DNA of 64,000 bases, taken from positions 123,861-187,860 of the forward strand of contig WHVA01000198.1 in assembly GCA_015179125.1 (NCBI GenBank). The letters are read 5' to 3'. The notes under the pieces are model-generated. The model saw only the letters and a program-made list of their open reading frames with translations. It was not told the origin of the DNA and made no database searches. This document shows positions 32,446-42,972 of the stretch, in pieces; the first letter of the stretch is position 1, and every line of letters begins with the position of its first letter. The position numbers were made by a program, and so were the translations under genes. This DNA comes from Gautieria morchelliformis. Its lineage: Eukaryota; Basidiomycota; Agaricomycetes; Gomphales; Gomphaceae.

Positions 32446-34037
32446 TGCCATGACTCGTTTATTTCTTGTATCCAGTAACCTCATTTTTCCTTCCATTGCT
32501 CCACCTCTATGTTTGCTCCGTTTGCTCTTCGCCGAATTCACCGAAGGACCATTCGCTACTCGCATCATTCGCCAGTAGGCACGCCATCAAACACGATTGA
32601 CATCCTTTACCCGGCGTGATGGTTCATCACTGGCCCCATCATCTTCCCGACTGATCCCCTTTGGGTATCCCTATGGCCGGAATGCATTCGCGGGACGTCC
32701 TACCTGTAGATTGTGTGGGATCAACCCAGCAGATGAAGAGTCCGTGCAGGGTAACATGTATGCAGGTCTGAAGGCGTGTTGTCTTACATAGGTACCTTTA
32801 TCCTCTTTCCTCCCCGCTGTTTCATGTTCGCACTCATCTTTCATTCTATTGTATATGTGTTTCATCTACTTGTATCCTGACTGTGCAGCCCTATCCAACC
32901 CTGACTCATGACAGCCTCTTTCCTATTTGCTGATATCATATGAGCATTTGGTATAAGTAGTTTACATTCGCATGTATATTCTGCAGTTCAATTATCTTAT
33001 GTCTATCTTGTGCAAAACTTGACCTCACTGTGACCATCATCTTGAGCTCTCTTCTATAGGCTACCATCTTCAACCAGAGGACTCAAGCACCACTGGTGAG
33101 TTTTTGTACTTCACCTTTATTACCTTAGCCTTTGTAGTATTATCGGTGCTGTTGGCGAAGGGCTCCGAAGGAGCATCTTCGCCAGCGAAAGGATTGTTAC
33201 TGCTTGACAACCTTTCCGTGAGACCTTGCATGTTACATCGTCAAGTATCACGGGCTAGTTCACTACGACTGTAGATAAGATAGCGGACACCAGGAACCAG
33301 CGACCTTTACGTAAGTGAGCAGGCCAGTAGCAGCTGCCTTCCGACATCAATTCCACCCACGTACATTAAGTTCTGACTTATTTGAGTCCTAAGAGTTTCT
33401 CTCGATATGTCTAGTTTGAATTTGTAGGAAAGGGTTTAGCTAAATAATGCAGGGTAGCTGAGTTATATACTCTTGAAGTGCAGACTAAGAAATTTTTTCC
33501 AAATACTTTATTTTGTGTGTTGGAACTGTTTGGGACACATTTTGTATTTTCCAACGGCAACATTTGGGGCATCACGTGACATGAGTTGTCAGCTTTCTCA
33601 GCGCTTGGACGTTGGCGCTCAGTGACAGATGACCATTCTGGGAGGTCACGTGCCACATGACACAGTGAATTGGTCAAACATGGGCAGAGTCCCTTGCCCA
33701 GTAACATATTAGCAAGTCAATCACAAGTATAGTAATTAGATACAAAATTTACACTTCTCTATATCAAAATTGAAATTTCTGGCACACTTTTTGAAAAATT
33801 GAGTTCCAAGTCTTTCGATTTGGCGCGTCATGTGATCTAAGCGCTCGCTAATGTAAAGGTCGCTGGTTCCTGGTGTCTGCTATCTTAGGGCGAGCTCTGT
33901 TCAGGCAGCCCTCTTACCTTCTGAACATTTATTGGTTCATCTTATTCACCGAATGGCACACTTTTTTGCACAAGCTATTCAGGCATTTGCAGTGTTCACT
34001 AATACACAATATTAACGCCTAAAATCCAATCTTGACA
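32446..34037 (-). repeat. Solo LTR A1 (gypsy-type, family LTR-A)
   Basis: In minus orientation it begins TGTCAAGATTGG (34037) and ends GTCATGGCA (32446). The 5-bp duplication ATAAC lies at 32441-32445 and 34038-34042. Without the nested MITE it is about 0.98 kb. Related LTRs: A2 (34838), A3 (47481), A4 (48776). It sits in a gag remnant. Confidence 0.88.
33277..33885. mobile_element. TA-flanked MITE nested in solo LTR A1
   Basis: About 43-bp inverted ends starting AGATAGC(G/A)GACACCAGGA with four or so mismatches; TA at 33275-33276 and 33886-33887. Other LTR-A copies read CTGTAGATAGGGCG across the empty site, which confirms the insertion point. The 609-bp body has no transposase. Different family from the MITE at 20108. 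Confidence 0.88.
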
Positions 34038-34712
34038 ATAACCAGCTGCACGAAGGAAATCAGCGAATTGGACGCACCGATGCGAGGAACGAGCAGATAG
34101 GCCACGAGCTGGAAAACATGGCAGATGGAATTGCCAGCATAGTCATGATGGCACGTGGACTAGCAAAGTCACTTGCAGGTCTACGGGCCTTGCTGACCAA
34201 GTCCTGCATGGACGTGCGCCAGAGCAATACAGAGATTGCCGGTGTGAGAGCGACACTGCAAGCTCTTGAGGACAAGAATGAACACCACTGCCATCAAGGC
34301 TCACGCCGAGCGACAGACAGTGGGTGTGAAAGCGCAGCTGAGGAGCAGCGAGAGGTGCATGACCGGCGATGAATGCCACCACCGACCATCCTGTCCGTGC
34401 AGGACGTACAGTTCAGAAATGAACCAAGGAACCAAGGGACCCACATGGCCCCAGCGAAGGATGGCAAAATCCAACAGGTGATCTGCGAGCAGGTGGCCTC
34501 CGAGATTGACTCCAAAGACACGGCCGTGAGTGTAAATAACCTAACAACCTATGTACATAGTGTTTACCTAATACCAGTGGGCCCCTTAGGGACCCACTGT
34601 ACAGTTCATGCATGGGAACCGGCCAGCGGTCCCCATCGCATCTTACCTTACAACTGTCACTACGTAGCATCCAGAATACCACACATTGGTATGATATTTT
34701 TCATGGCTTTAG

Positions 34713-36058
34713 GTCATCATCGACAAGCGCAAATTCTGGTTGACGCTGCTGAACATGCTTCATGCATCAAACCTGAAGATCATACCCGCCACCTTACCCG
34801 TGGGAGACTACATTCTCACATGTCGAAAGGAAAAGCATGTCAAGATCGGTTTTTAGGCGTTAATATCCTGTATTAGTGAACACAGCGAATGCCCGAATAA
34901 CTTGTGCGAATAAGTATGCCGTCCGGCGAATAGGTGAACCAACAAATGTTCACAAGATAAGAGGGTTCCCCGAATGGAGCTCGCCCTATCTACAGTCGTA
35001 GCGAAATAGCCCGTGGCACTTGACGATGTAACGTGCAAGGTGTCATGGAAGGGCTGTCTAAGTAGCTACAATCCCTTCGCCGGCGAAGGTGCTCCTTCGG
35101 AGCCCTTCGCCGACAGCACATAAAATAGTTCGAAGGCTAAGGTAACGAAGATGAAGTATGAGAACTCACCAGTGATGCCTAAGTCCTCTTCTGGTCGAAG
35201 ATAGAAATCTCCAGGAGACGGCTCAAGGTGATGATCACAGCGAGGTCAATTTTGCACAAGATGGACGACGTATGATAATTGAACTGAGGAATATACATGT
35301 GGATGTAAACTACTCATATCGAATGCGCGTAAGGTATCAGCGAATAGGAAAGAGGCCATCGTGAGTCAGGGTTGAATAGGGGTGCGCAGTCATGATACTA
35401 AGTAGATGGAATAAACATACAATAGAGTGAGGGAAGAGTGTGAACATGAAATGACGGAGAGTAAAGGTGGTGAAGGCACTTATGTACGAAACCATATCTT
35501 GAGACCTGCATGCATGCTATCCTGCACGGACTCTTCGTTTACTGGGTTGATCCCACACGACCTACAGACAGGACGTCCCACGAACACACTTTGGCCATAT
35601 GAACACTCAAAGGGGTTGGATTGAGAAGATGATGGGGTTAGTGATGAACCATCACGCCAGGTAAATGGTATTGATCGTATTTGATGGCGTGCCTGCTGGC
35701 GAAATGTGCGAGCAGCGAATAGCGGTTCAGAGAATGGGGCGAACAGCGAATAGAGTGGGCGTAGAGGAGGGGTGGTCGGAGGGTAAGGCAAACTCTGGCG
35801 AAGATGCTAGGGAGTGACAAGGGGGAACATAGAGGCAGTGGGGTAAGAGAAATAGACAGGTCATGACAAAGCATACTGGACCTTCTGTCAAGTTTTAATA
35901 GTGGCAAGCTGTGCATACACAGTTTTCTTGTTAATCATTTCTATGAATCCTCAGGCCCCCCCTCCTCAGGTACACACAATGCGAGCTGGTGTCTGTGCAT
36001 TATAAACAGCCGTTCCTGTTGATCGAATTCGAGGAGGGTCGTTTTCGCTCAAGGTAAT
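34713..36058 (+). pseudogene. XPF/ERCC4-family nuclease domain fragment
   Basis: XPF (Rad1/Rad16) is the catalytic subunit of a structure-specific endonuclease in excision repair. Exon 34713-34837 reads VIIDKRKFWLTLLNMLHA and NLKIIPATLPVGDYILT. Across the solo LTR at 34838-35868 it resumes with ERKSILDLLSSFNSGKL, and after an intron (gtgcat...cctcag, 35911-35969) gives YTQCELVSVHYKQP and LLIEFEEGRFR. The GDYILT and ERKS elements belong to the nuclease motif GDx(n)ERKx3D. A small deletion between ILT and ERKS shifts the frame, and the LTR lies inside the ERKS codons. The second half of the protein is absent; a reductase pseudogene follows. Confidence 0.85.
34838..35868 (+). repeat. Solo LTR A2
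   Basis: 1031 bp from TGTCAAGATCGG to GTCATGACA with the duplication AAGCA at 34833-34837 and 35869-35873. It contains the CCTTCGCCGGCGAAGG / CTCCTTCGGAGC palindromes shared by the family. It splits the XPF-like exon. Confidence 0.92.
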
Positions 36059-36116
36059 GTTATTTTACCAACGGGCAGCTGTTACGGGGGGCTGAGCAAC
36101 CATATATATTCTCCAG

Positions 36117-36945
36117 ATGGTTGCAGGGATCAAATCCTATGCCAAGGCTACCGGAAAGTATCCGACCGCGGGAAAGTCTCTACCAGGTCCGTGCAATCCA
36201 AGCTCGTTCTGTTGGCGTTATCGTTCCCCGCGTGCGCGATCAATATGCTGACGTCATTCATGCATCCTCGTGGTATCTGACAGCCTACGATCCACGAGAT
36301 ACCGAATGCGTCCTCACTCAACAGATCCCTTACAGAAATTTATGCCAGGATCTAAGGACATCACCTCCACGCCGGGGGGGAGCTGGGTTGACGTTCGAGA
36401 CATTGCAACGGCCCACGTCAATGCAATAGTTACCGGGGCTCCTGGAGGTGAACGCTTTACAGTTGCATCAGGTATGTTCTCGCGTCTATTACAACAAAAA
36501 CAACAAAAAAGCTTACCTTGTCTGACATTTAGGCCTGTATACCAACCAAGAGATTATTGTTGCTGCAGCAGTGACGCAGTACGTCACGTGATCGTCACTA
36601 ATATGGTATCTGAGTTCGAAGTAGGAACTATACATTTCCTCCTTCGAACTCAGGTGAGGGTCTTGTAGATCGGCTTGTATCCAGGACTAATATAAATACA
36701 TTTCCTCCTTCGAACTCAGCACTGCGCTTAACAATTATTGATGCAGTCCACGATGGAACAACCTCGGACGCGGTGCAAGCTGTGCTCTTCCTAAAGGAAC
36801 TCCCGGCGCGAGGAAGGACGGAGTACACCCTGTATTGCTTGATACCACGAAGGCTCGCACGGTGTTGGGGAAGAAGTTCCGCCAGCTCAGCGAGACCGCC
36901 CAGGACACGACCAGGAGCTTGTTGTCCAATGAGAAGGCTTGTTAA
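36117..36945 (+). pseudogene. Extended short-chain reductase (Gre2/cinnamoyl-CoA reductase-like) C-terminal fragment
   Basis: After GSKDITSTPGG the frame reads WVDVRDIATAHVNAIV, then GGERFTVASG, a conserved substrate-side segment of NAD(P)-dependent extended SDRs, and an intron leads to GLYTNQE. Later exons give DGVHPVLLDTTKARTVLGKK, then FRQLSETAQDTTRSLL, the family C-terminus (NSKAxxxLGFKFRxxxET...). Missing are the N-terminal TGxxGxxG and the YxxxK catalytic part. A short hairpin insertion lies at 36609-36718 (CTGAGTTCGAAG twice inverted). Confidence 0.7.
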
Positions 36946-36987
36946 CGAGAGACGCAATATCCCGGAGCCAGTATCGTAACTAGAACT

Positions 36988-37046
36988 AGAGCGTTTTTTT
37001 TTTCTTGTTTTTGTTTCTTTTAAATCCAAATTATCATCTTTTGGGG
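36988..37046 (-). mobile_element. LINE 3'-tail fragment 1
   Basis: The minus strand reads TCGCCCCAAAAGATGATAAT, TTTGGATTTAAAAGAAAC and an A-rich tail. It matches the 3' end of the LINE at 42.8 kb. Imperfect flanking copies of ACTAGA(A/G)CGTTT fit a target duplication. Confidence 0.5.
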
Positions 37047-37064
37047 CGACTAGAACGTTTCTAT

Positions 37065-39870
37065 GAAGAAGGATAGGATTGTGATGCTGTCAGATGTCCT
37101 GATCAGCACGTGAGGATAGTGAAACAGGCCCGCCACACGCACTGAGTTGAGATGATCGTCGCAGACCACATTTGAGTTTCTGACTATGAGTACACGCGAG
37201 ATCTGCGAGCTTAGCGCTTAGCCCTGATCATTCTGTCCGCCCGACCCCTGCTAGAATATCTTCTATCAAGAGCTGTAGATGCATCCCGGTTTCGGATGAG
37301 ATGGGGTGTGATGTAGAGGGTTCGACTATTCCGAAACACGTCATTCGGGTGGCGCAGCAGCGCGGCGACCTGCGCATGGAACGTCCCTGTCGGTGTCGGC
37401 GGGGGCGCGCGGCTCTCGGAATGCGCGGGGGACTGCGGATGCGGGTCCGTGCGCGTCGGGCGGTGGGGAGTGCGGTGCGGACGGATGGTGGGGCTGGGAC
37501 GCGGTGGGGCTGGGGGTAGAGGGCGGGCGACGAGGGTGGGGCGAGGGCGAGGACCAAGAGGCGAGACAGTAACGCAATCTATGAACCTGAGGCGCGAGAG
37601 AGTTGAAACGGAAAGCCCTGAGACAGGTACTGCAACCGGGATTAGCAGTCAAGTTTGGAAGTACCAGAAGATAGTCACCGTCGAAGTCCATGTCGTTATC
37701 AGCTTTCGAGCCCACATTGTCCATCTCCGCATGAGAAGCCATGCCCGCACAGCTCGTCCACGACTTCAAATTCGCCATCGGGGGTGGGGCGTCGAGGGTC
37801 TCTATTCCAAGGGCTGCCATAATGATAGCCGTAACGTACTGCTCCCGCGTGAGTCGTTCACCGACGAGGCTGATCCTCCCACATCCACCCTCAAGTACGG
37901 TTGTAACCTGGGGAGGGAGATATTTCAGCGGCGGTGAGGGTGGTGGAATTGAAAACTGAACAGACGCACGTCTCTTTGAATTTCCTCTAAAATATTTGCC
38001 TGCAGAGACATATCCATGTATACTGACCCAAATATCCAACATAACTCATCCTTGACGATATCCAGAACCCTCGGCACCATTACGGGGTTCCCTGTATAGC
38101 TGGGTCAGGTGCCATCCCCCTGCTCAAAGACGACAGGGCTCACAGACCTCTGGCTCCTTGCCAACGCTCCTCGGCATCCTCTCGACCACCTGACGGAGAT
38201 TCCTGTGCCAAATAAAGGATATATTGGCATTCTGATGCTTGTAGGAGCGATTTGCGGGACCAGGGCTGAAAGAAGGCTCGGGGACGAGACTCTAGTGGGG
38301 TGGACAAGACTGACGTAGGGCGTGTCAACGAGGTTGACGGCGCTGGTCTGCAACATCAAGTAGATACATTGCCTAGGGGAAAGGAGACTCACTATCGAGT
38401 GTTTTGGGTGACTGGTGGCGGGGGTGTTTGTGAACGGGTCTCACCGCAGTAAATTGACACAAATATTAGTAATATCCTAACTGGGACAGAGAAATAATTA
38501 TTGTCGCCGTAGAAGACTTTTGTTGTTAAGTCATGAAACGGCTGTGCTTGTAATCCATTATACTTAGTATAAAGTTCAGCCAGCAATGGCATCAAAAGTT
38601 CCCAGAGACCGCCGCTTAAAATTTCATGAATAGTCAGCCACACAATATATCACGGAGTCACATGTCATGAACTGAGACAGACGAAACCCCGACAGCCGCC
38701 CGGGTTCCTTGCAAATCAAGAGTTCACGGACACACAGATGAACCGGCCTTCGGAGTGCACAACACAGGTCAGACGAGTCGTCTCTGGAGTGGGAATCGAC
38801 GAGATCCAAAGCCGTCGACGTCCTCAAATACTGACTCGCCCTCTCGAGTGCCACAGCGCAAGAGAGGGAGCGGAGCGTGAGGCACTTGGCAACGATTTGA
38901 AGGCGGAATTGACATTTCAGGGTCTCCGCCGCAAGGGGTACTCGGGTGCGGACAGATCTGGCGCGTCCTGGGCGTGCGACCTGTAGAAGCTGCTACCGCC
39001 TTGTGAGTGCCGACTGAATAACTGATTTTGACACCATCTGGCGAGGGCATGAGTATAAGCCCACGATCCAGTTGGACAGCCTTCTAGAAGCAGCATGTTT
39101 TGGGGTTAATACACGTAACTGAACTGGTAAGAATAGTACTGTAAAGCAAAGCACATCGGCCTTGATCCGAACTGCACGTATCTTGGGCGCGGAAGCGATT
39201 GCCTGCGCAGTAATGTGTTGAAACAGACGTCTCTTCCGTTGTACGAACGGAGGACCCTGGAGGGACGCGGTATTCCTTGCGACGCAGCGGAGTGACTAGA
39301 GTCCGATTTCGCACAAAAACAAGCGGAAAACTCCTCTTGATCGGGATATCCGGTAGTAGATGTGTCTATGAGATCTACGGCTCGAGTTAGAGGACCACGA
39401 TCGTGGTTTGGGTTGCTGTGAGTTGGAACCCAGGCAGCCCGGAAAGGAACTGATGGTTTCGAGTTCAGCTGATGTAATATGGCACGCGGCCCGATTAGAG
39501 TTTTCCTTTGTCGTCTCCCGGTAGACCACCGGCCTTATTATCTGGTTTGTCCACTGATCCTTGTCTCGTATTACACTGGCTAGTCTCAGTGAAGAGCTAC
39601 CGGCGCTACCGTACATGCCTTGATGCAAGGTCGGATGCTTCTCTTCTTTAGAGCGCGCAGGCTGTGTTCCGCTGGCTCGTTTGATATCGGCCGGTTTATC
39701 ACGATATTCGACGCGCGTAATTGGCCAATCTTCTATCTGCCGTATTTCGGAGGCCGCACGTCAGCTCCACTTACTCTGCCGTGGCGTGCTTCTGACTTTG
39801 AAGTTTTTTCATATAAGAAGACCCCCTTTCCTTGTTTCCAGCCCCCACCCACCATCTCCCCCGCTGCGAT
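37065..39870 (+). repeat. Segmental duplication, right copy
   Basis: Second copy of the 27430-29880 block, about 10 kb away in the same orientation. It includes POLD2 copy 3, the EALGNDLKAELTFQG frame (38880-38930) and a single promoter-like unit at 39763-39830. A GC-rich insert at about 37340-37560 (Arg/Gly or Pro/Ser-rich in all frames) is not in the left copy. Confidence 0.7.
37570..38330 (-). pseudogene. POLD2 pseudogene, copy 3
   Basis: The minus strand reads a worn MLDIWVSIHGYVSAG, then YLPPQVTTVLEGGCGRISLV, GERLTREQYVTAIIMAALGI, CAGMASHAEMDNV and DNDMDFDGDYLLVLP. This copy keeps the acidic linker (DMDFDGD) better than copy 2. Upstream, HPTRVSSPS and RESPSGG pieces match the N-terminal exons. 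Frame is lost towards 37560 in GC-rich DNA. Confidence 0.68.
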
Positions 39871-39885
39871 CCTCCCTGTACCTGC

Positions 39886-40937
39886 GCTGTAGGCTTCGCT
39901 TGCGCTGCAGAAGGCTCGTCTTTTCTTAGCTCTCGCTGCAGCAGGCTCGGCTTTTCGTAGCTTTCGCTGCAGCAGGCTCGGCTTTTCGTAGCTTTCGCTG
40001 CAGCAGGCTCGGCTGTCTTAGCTTTCGCTGCAGAAGGCTCGGCTTTTCTTCGCTTTCGCTGCAGCAGGCTCGGCTGTCTTCTTTCGCTGCAGCAGGCTCG
40101 GCTGTCTTAGCTTTCGCTGCAGCAGGCTCGGCTGTCTTAGCTTTCGCTGCAGCAGGCTCGGCTGTCTTAGCTTTCGCTGCAGCAGGCTCGGCTGTCTCAG
40201 CGAAAGCAGCAGGCTCGGCTGTCTTACCTTTCGCTGCAGCAGGCTCGGCTGTCTTAGCTCTCGCTGCAGCAGGCTCGGCTGTCTTCTTTCGCTGCAGCAG
40301 GCTCGGCTGTCTTCTTTCGCTGCAGCAGGCTCGGCTGTCTTCTTTCGCTGCAGCAGGCTCGGCTGTCTTACCTTTCGCTGCAGCAGGCTCGGCTGTCTTA
40401 GCTCTCGCTGCAGCAGGCTCGGCTGTCTTCTTTCGCTGCAGCAGGCTCGGCTGTCTTACCTTTCGCTGCAGCAGGCTCGGCTGTCTTAGCTCTCGCTGCA
40501 GCAGGCTCGGCTGTCTTCTTTCGCTGCAGCAGGCTCGGCTGTCTTAGCTTTCGCTGCAGCAGGCTCGGCTGTCTTAGCTTTCGCTGCAGCAGGCTCGGCT
40601 GTCTTCTTTCGCTGCAGCAGGCTCGGCTGTCTTCTTTCGCTGCAGCAGGCTCGGCTGTCTTACCTTTCGCTGCAGCAGGCTCGGCGTCTTAGGTTTCGCT
40701 GCAGCTGGCTCGGCTGTCTTCTTTCGCTGCAGCAGGCTCGGCTGTCTTCTTTCGCTGCAGCAGGCTCGGCTGTCTTAGCTTTCGCTGCAGCAGGCTCGGC
40801 TGTCTTAGCTTTCGCTGCAGCAGGCTCGGCTGTCTTAGCTTTCGCTGCAGCAGGCTCGGCTGTCTTAGCTTTCGCTGCAGCAGGCTCGGCTGTCTTCTTT
40901 CGCTGCAGCAGGCTCGGCTGTCTTAGCTGTCGCTGCG
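39886..40937. repeat. Minisatellite of about 35 units, 28 or 30 bp
   Basis: Core TTTCGCTGCAGCAGGCTCGG followed by CTGTCT and a linker of TTAGC, TTACC or TTC, which makes unit lengths of 30 or 28. Early units vary more (CTTTTCGTAG linkers) than central ones, and one unit near 40195-40210 is partly inverted (CAGCGAAAGCAG). The 30-bp unit alone could encode a Lys/Ala/Pro/Glu decapeptide on the minus strand, but the 28-bp units break that frame. Confidence 0.92.
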
Positions 40938-40980
40938 CCAGCTCCCGCTAAATCATGCAGTTCGCTCACAGGCAGCTTAG

Positions 40981-42265
40981 GTAAACCCTTGGTGAGTTCC
41001 AGAATCGCGGCTTTTGATCCGTCTACTTATCATTGTCCAACCCCATGAACAAAGTTGTCAAGTCACCACGGCACAGCTGAGTGAACGACTACCTATCGCA
41101 GAGGCTTCCGCCCCCCTTGATCTCCCCCCGCATAGGTGTTTTCCGGACCTTCATGCCTGCGGTACTACGCTGCAAGAGTACCCGGTAGTGCCTTAGGGTA
41201 CACCACTGTAAACCCTTGGTGAGTTCCAGAATCGCGGCTTTTGATCCGTCTACTCATCATTGTCCAACCCCTTGAACAGATTTGTCAAGTCACCATGGCA
41301 CAGCTGAGTGAACGACTACCTATCGCAGAGGCTTCCGCCCCCCTTGATCTCCCCCCGCATAGGTGTTTCCGGACCTTCATGCCTGCGGTACTACGCTGCA
41401 AGAGTACCCGGTAGTACCTTAGGGTACACCACTAGTCTGCAGGGTGCTTCGCGCTCTCTGTCTCAGACTGGTGTAACAATTTTTTCCCGAGTGCTTAGCA
41501 CTCTGCATCAATATGAGCACTGCCTCAGATGCGTAAGCGCCCTCGATGCGCATAATTTTTTCCTCCCGCCCAGCGGTTGGGGTAGCGTTATCCCCCTGAC
41601 GAGAGCTTTCGTCGGCTCGAAACCGCTGCGCATGCGTCTCCCCTAGCAACCCTCTTCCCTACCTAGCACAAGCCCAATCTTCGGAGAAGGCTGTCCGCGG
41701 TAGTTGAAAAGGTTGTGGTCTGCCCAGAGGCGCTCTGTTCGACGGAGCGGCCTGCGGGTTCGCTCGCAGATGGCTTAGGTAAACCCTTGGTGAGTTGCTA
41801 GAATCGCCGATTTGATCTGTCTACTCATCATTGATCAAACTCTTGAACAGAGTTGTCAGGCACCAACCGCACAGGTGAGTGAACGATTGCATGTAGCAGA
41901 GGCTTCCGCGCTTGATCTCCCCCGCTTTTCTACATAGGTGCATTCCGGGATTTCATGACGTACGCTGGGAGTACCTTTGGGCACACCACTTGTCTTCAGA
42001 GTGCGAAGCACTGCCAGTGCATCAATCTGAGCTTTGTCTCAAATGGCTAAGCGCCATTGTTGCGCATAAGGTTTCCCTCCCCATCCTCGTGAGGCTATCC
42101 TGTCGTGCATTGCTTCCACTTGGTGAGTTCAGAATCTCCAGCATTTTGATCCGTCTACAAATCCTTGTCTAGTTTCTTGACAAATCACGACTGTACAGTG
42201 AGTCATCGATACCTTATCGCACAAGATCCTTTCCGCACTGGATCCTTTAATCTGCATATGTGTGC
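40981..42265 (+). repeat. 227-bp tandem repeat, four copies of rising divergence
   Basis: Copies start at 40981, 41208 and 41779 with GTAAACCCTTGGTGAGTT, and a diverged fourth begins near 42119. Copies 1 and 2 are nearly identical; copies 3 and 4 differ more. Each includes CACAGCTGAGTGAACGA and GATCTCCCCC segments. Two copies are preceded by GTTCGCTC...GCTTAG. No gene is recognised; 41434-41778 between copies 2 and 3 is unassigned. Confidence 0.75.
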
Positions 42266-42287
42266 ACCTTCGGATAATTTGGAGCTT

Positions 42288-42410
42288 TTTTTTTTTTTTT
42301 ATATATCCAATTTTTTGTCTTTTGGGGCCGTGCCCTATGTAAGACGATGCGTACAGATGTTCCGTCAACATGCTTATTTTGTCTATGCTCCCGTGTCTAT
42401 CTCCGCAAGG
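42288..42410 (-). mobile_element. LINE 3'-tail fragment 2 with 12-bp target duplication
   Basis: AATTTGGAGCTT occurs at 42276-42287 and 42411-42422. Between them the minus strand ends in GGGCACGGCCCCAAAAGACA, AAAAATTGGATATAT and a poly(A) tract, the same 3' end as the LINE at 42.8 kb. This is a heavily 5'-truncated target-primed insertion. Confidence 0.78.
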
Positions 42411-42972
42411 AATTTGGAGCTTATCGGGGTTGCTGATCACCTTTTCAGGTATCACTCCTTCCTGGGAGGTGACCGGCCGGAGATGTACTACACCCCTGAG
42501 ACCTTAGCGGTGAGCCTGAGTTCCAGCAGTGTGGGTACGTCCACTAATACTATCTCCTGTTCAGACTGCAAGTTGCCAGGACTGGTGCAAAAGATGAGTA
42601 ACTCTTCGTATGGCCAAATAGAAGCTCACTCGAATTATCAGCATCGCTGTTCGGAACAAATATAAGAGCACCGATGTGGAGGCGGACATGCTTCGAGATA
42701 GCCGGAGACTTCAGGGTGGACCGGGTCTAATATACAGTGATGTCTTGTTGCTAGAGCCAACGAAACGAAATTCAATGGATATTACTATTTTTTTTCCAAG
42801 TTAACGTCTTTTGGGGCGATGCCCTATGTAATACGATATATACATTTTCTTCCTTGCGCTCATTCCCCCTCTCCTTTATATCTCTGTCTCTGCTTGTACT
42901 CCTAGGGCATGGTCCCGAGTGTGTCCGTGCCTTTGTGGGCGGGGTGTGCGGTTAGTGTCCCGTGTCTTTGTG

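Larger units (their letters stand above)
31654..34530 (+). pseudogene. Ty3/gypsy gag remnant (family G3, first copy)
   Basis: Broken gag related to the one at 45.3-48.8 kb. Visible parts: acidic spacer DEDEDPEPDPG (31735), SSSSRKSSRTNTIDETTVAV (32380-32440), then RIGRTDARNEQIGHELENMA (34060-34115) and a coiled part running to LEDKNE (34280), and VQFRNEPRNQG with QVICEQVASEIDSKDTA (34400-34530). A 402-bp insertion and a solo LTR interrupt it. Nothing of pol follows; instead the sequence passes into an XPF-like nuclease fragment. Gag is assigned because the second copy ends in a CCHC knuckle. Confidence 0.6.

Noticed and set aside
37228-37557. Long overlapping ORFs on both strands
   Set aside because: GC-rich low-complexity DNA gives open frames in several phases; only the flanking POLD2 remnants look like real protein.
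39886-40937. CRISPR-like array
   Set aside because: Units are contiguous without unique spacers, vary in length by 2 bp, and the host is eukaryotic; it is a minisatellite.
39886-40937. Repeat-rich coding sequence (Lys/Ala/Glu/Pro decapeptide) on the minus strand
   Set aside because: 30-bp units would keep a frame, but the interspersed 28-bp units break it repeatedly, so coding is not supported.
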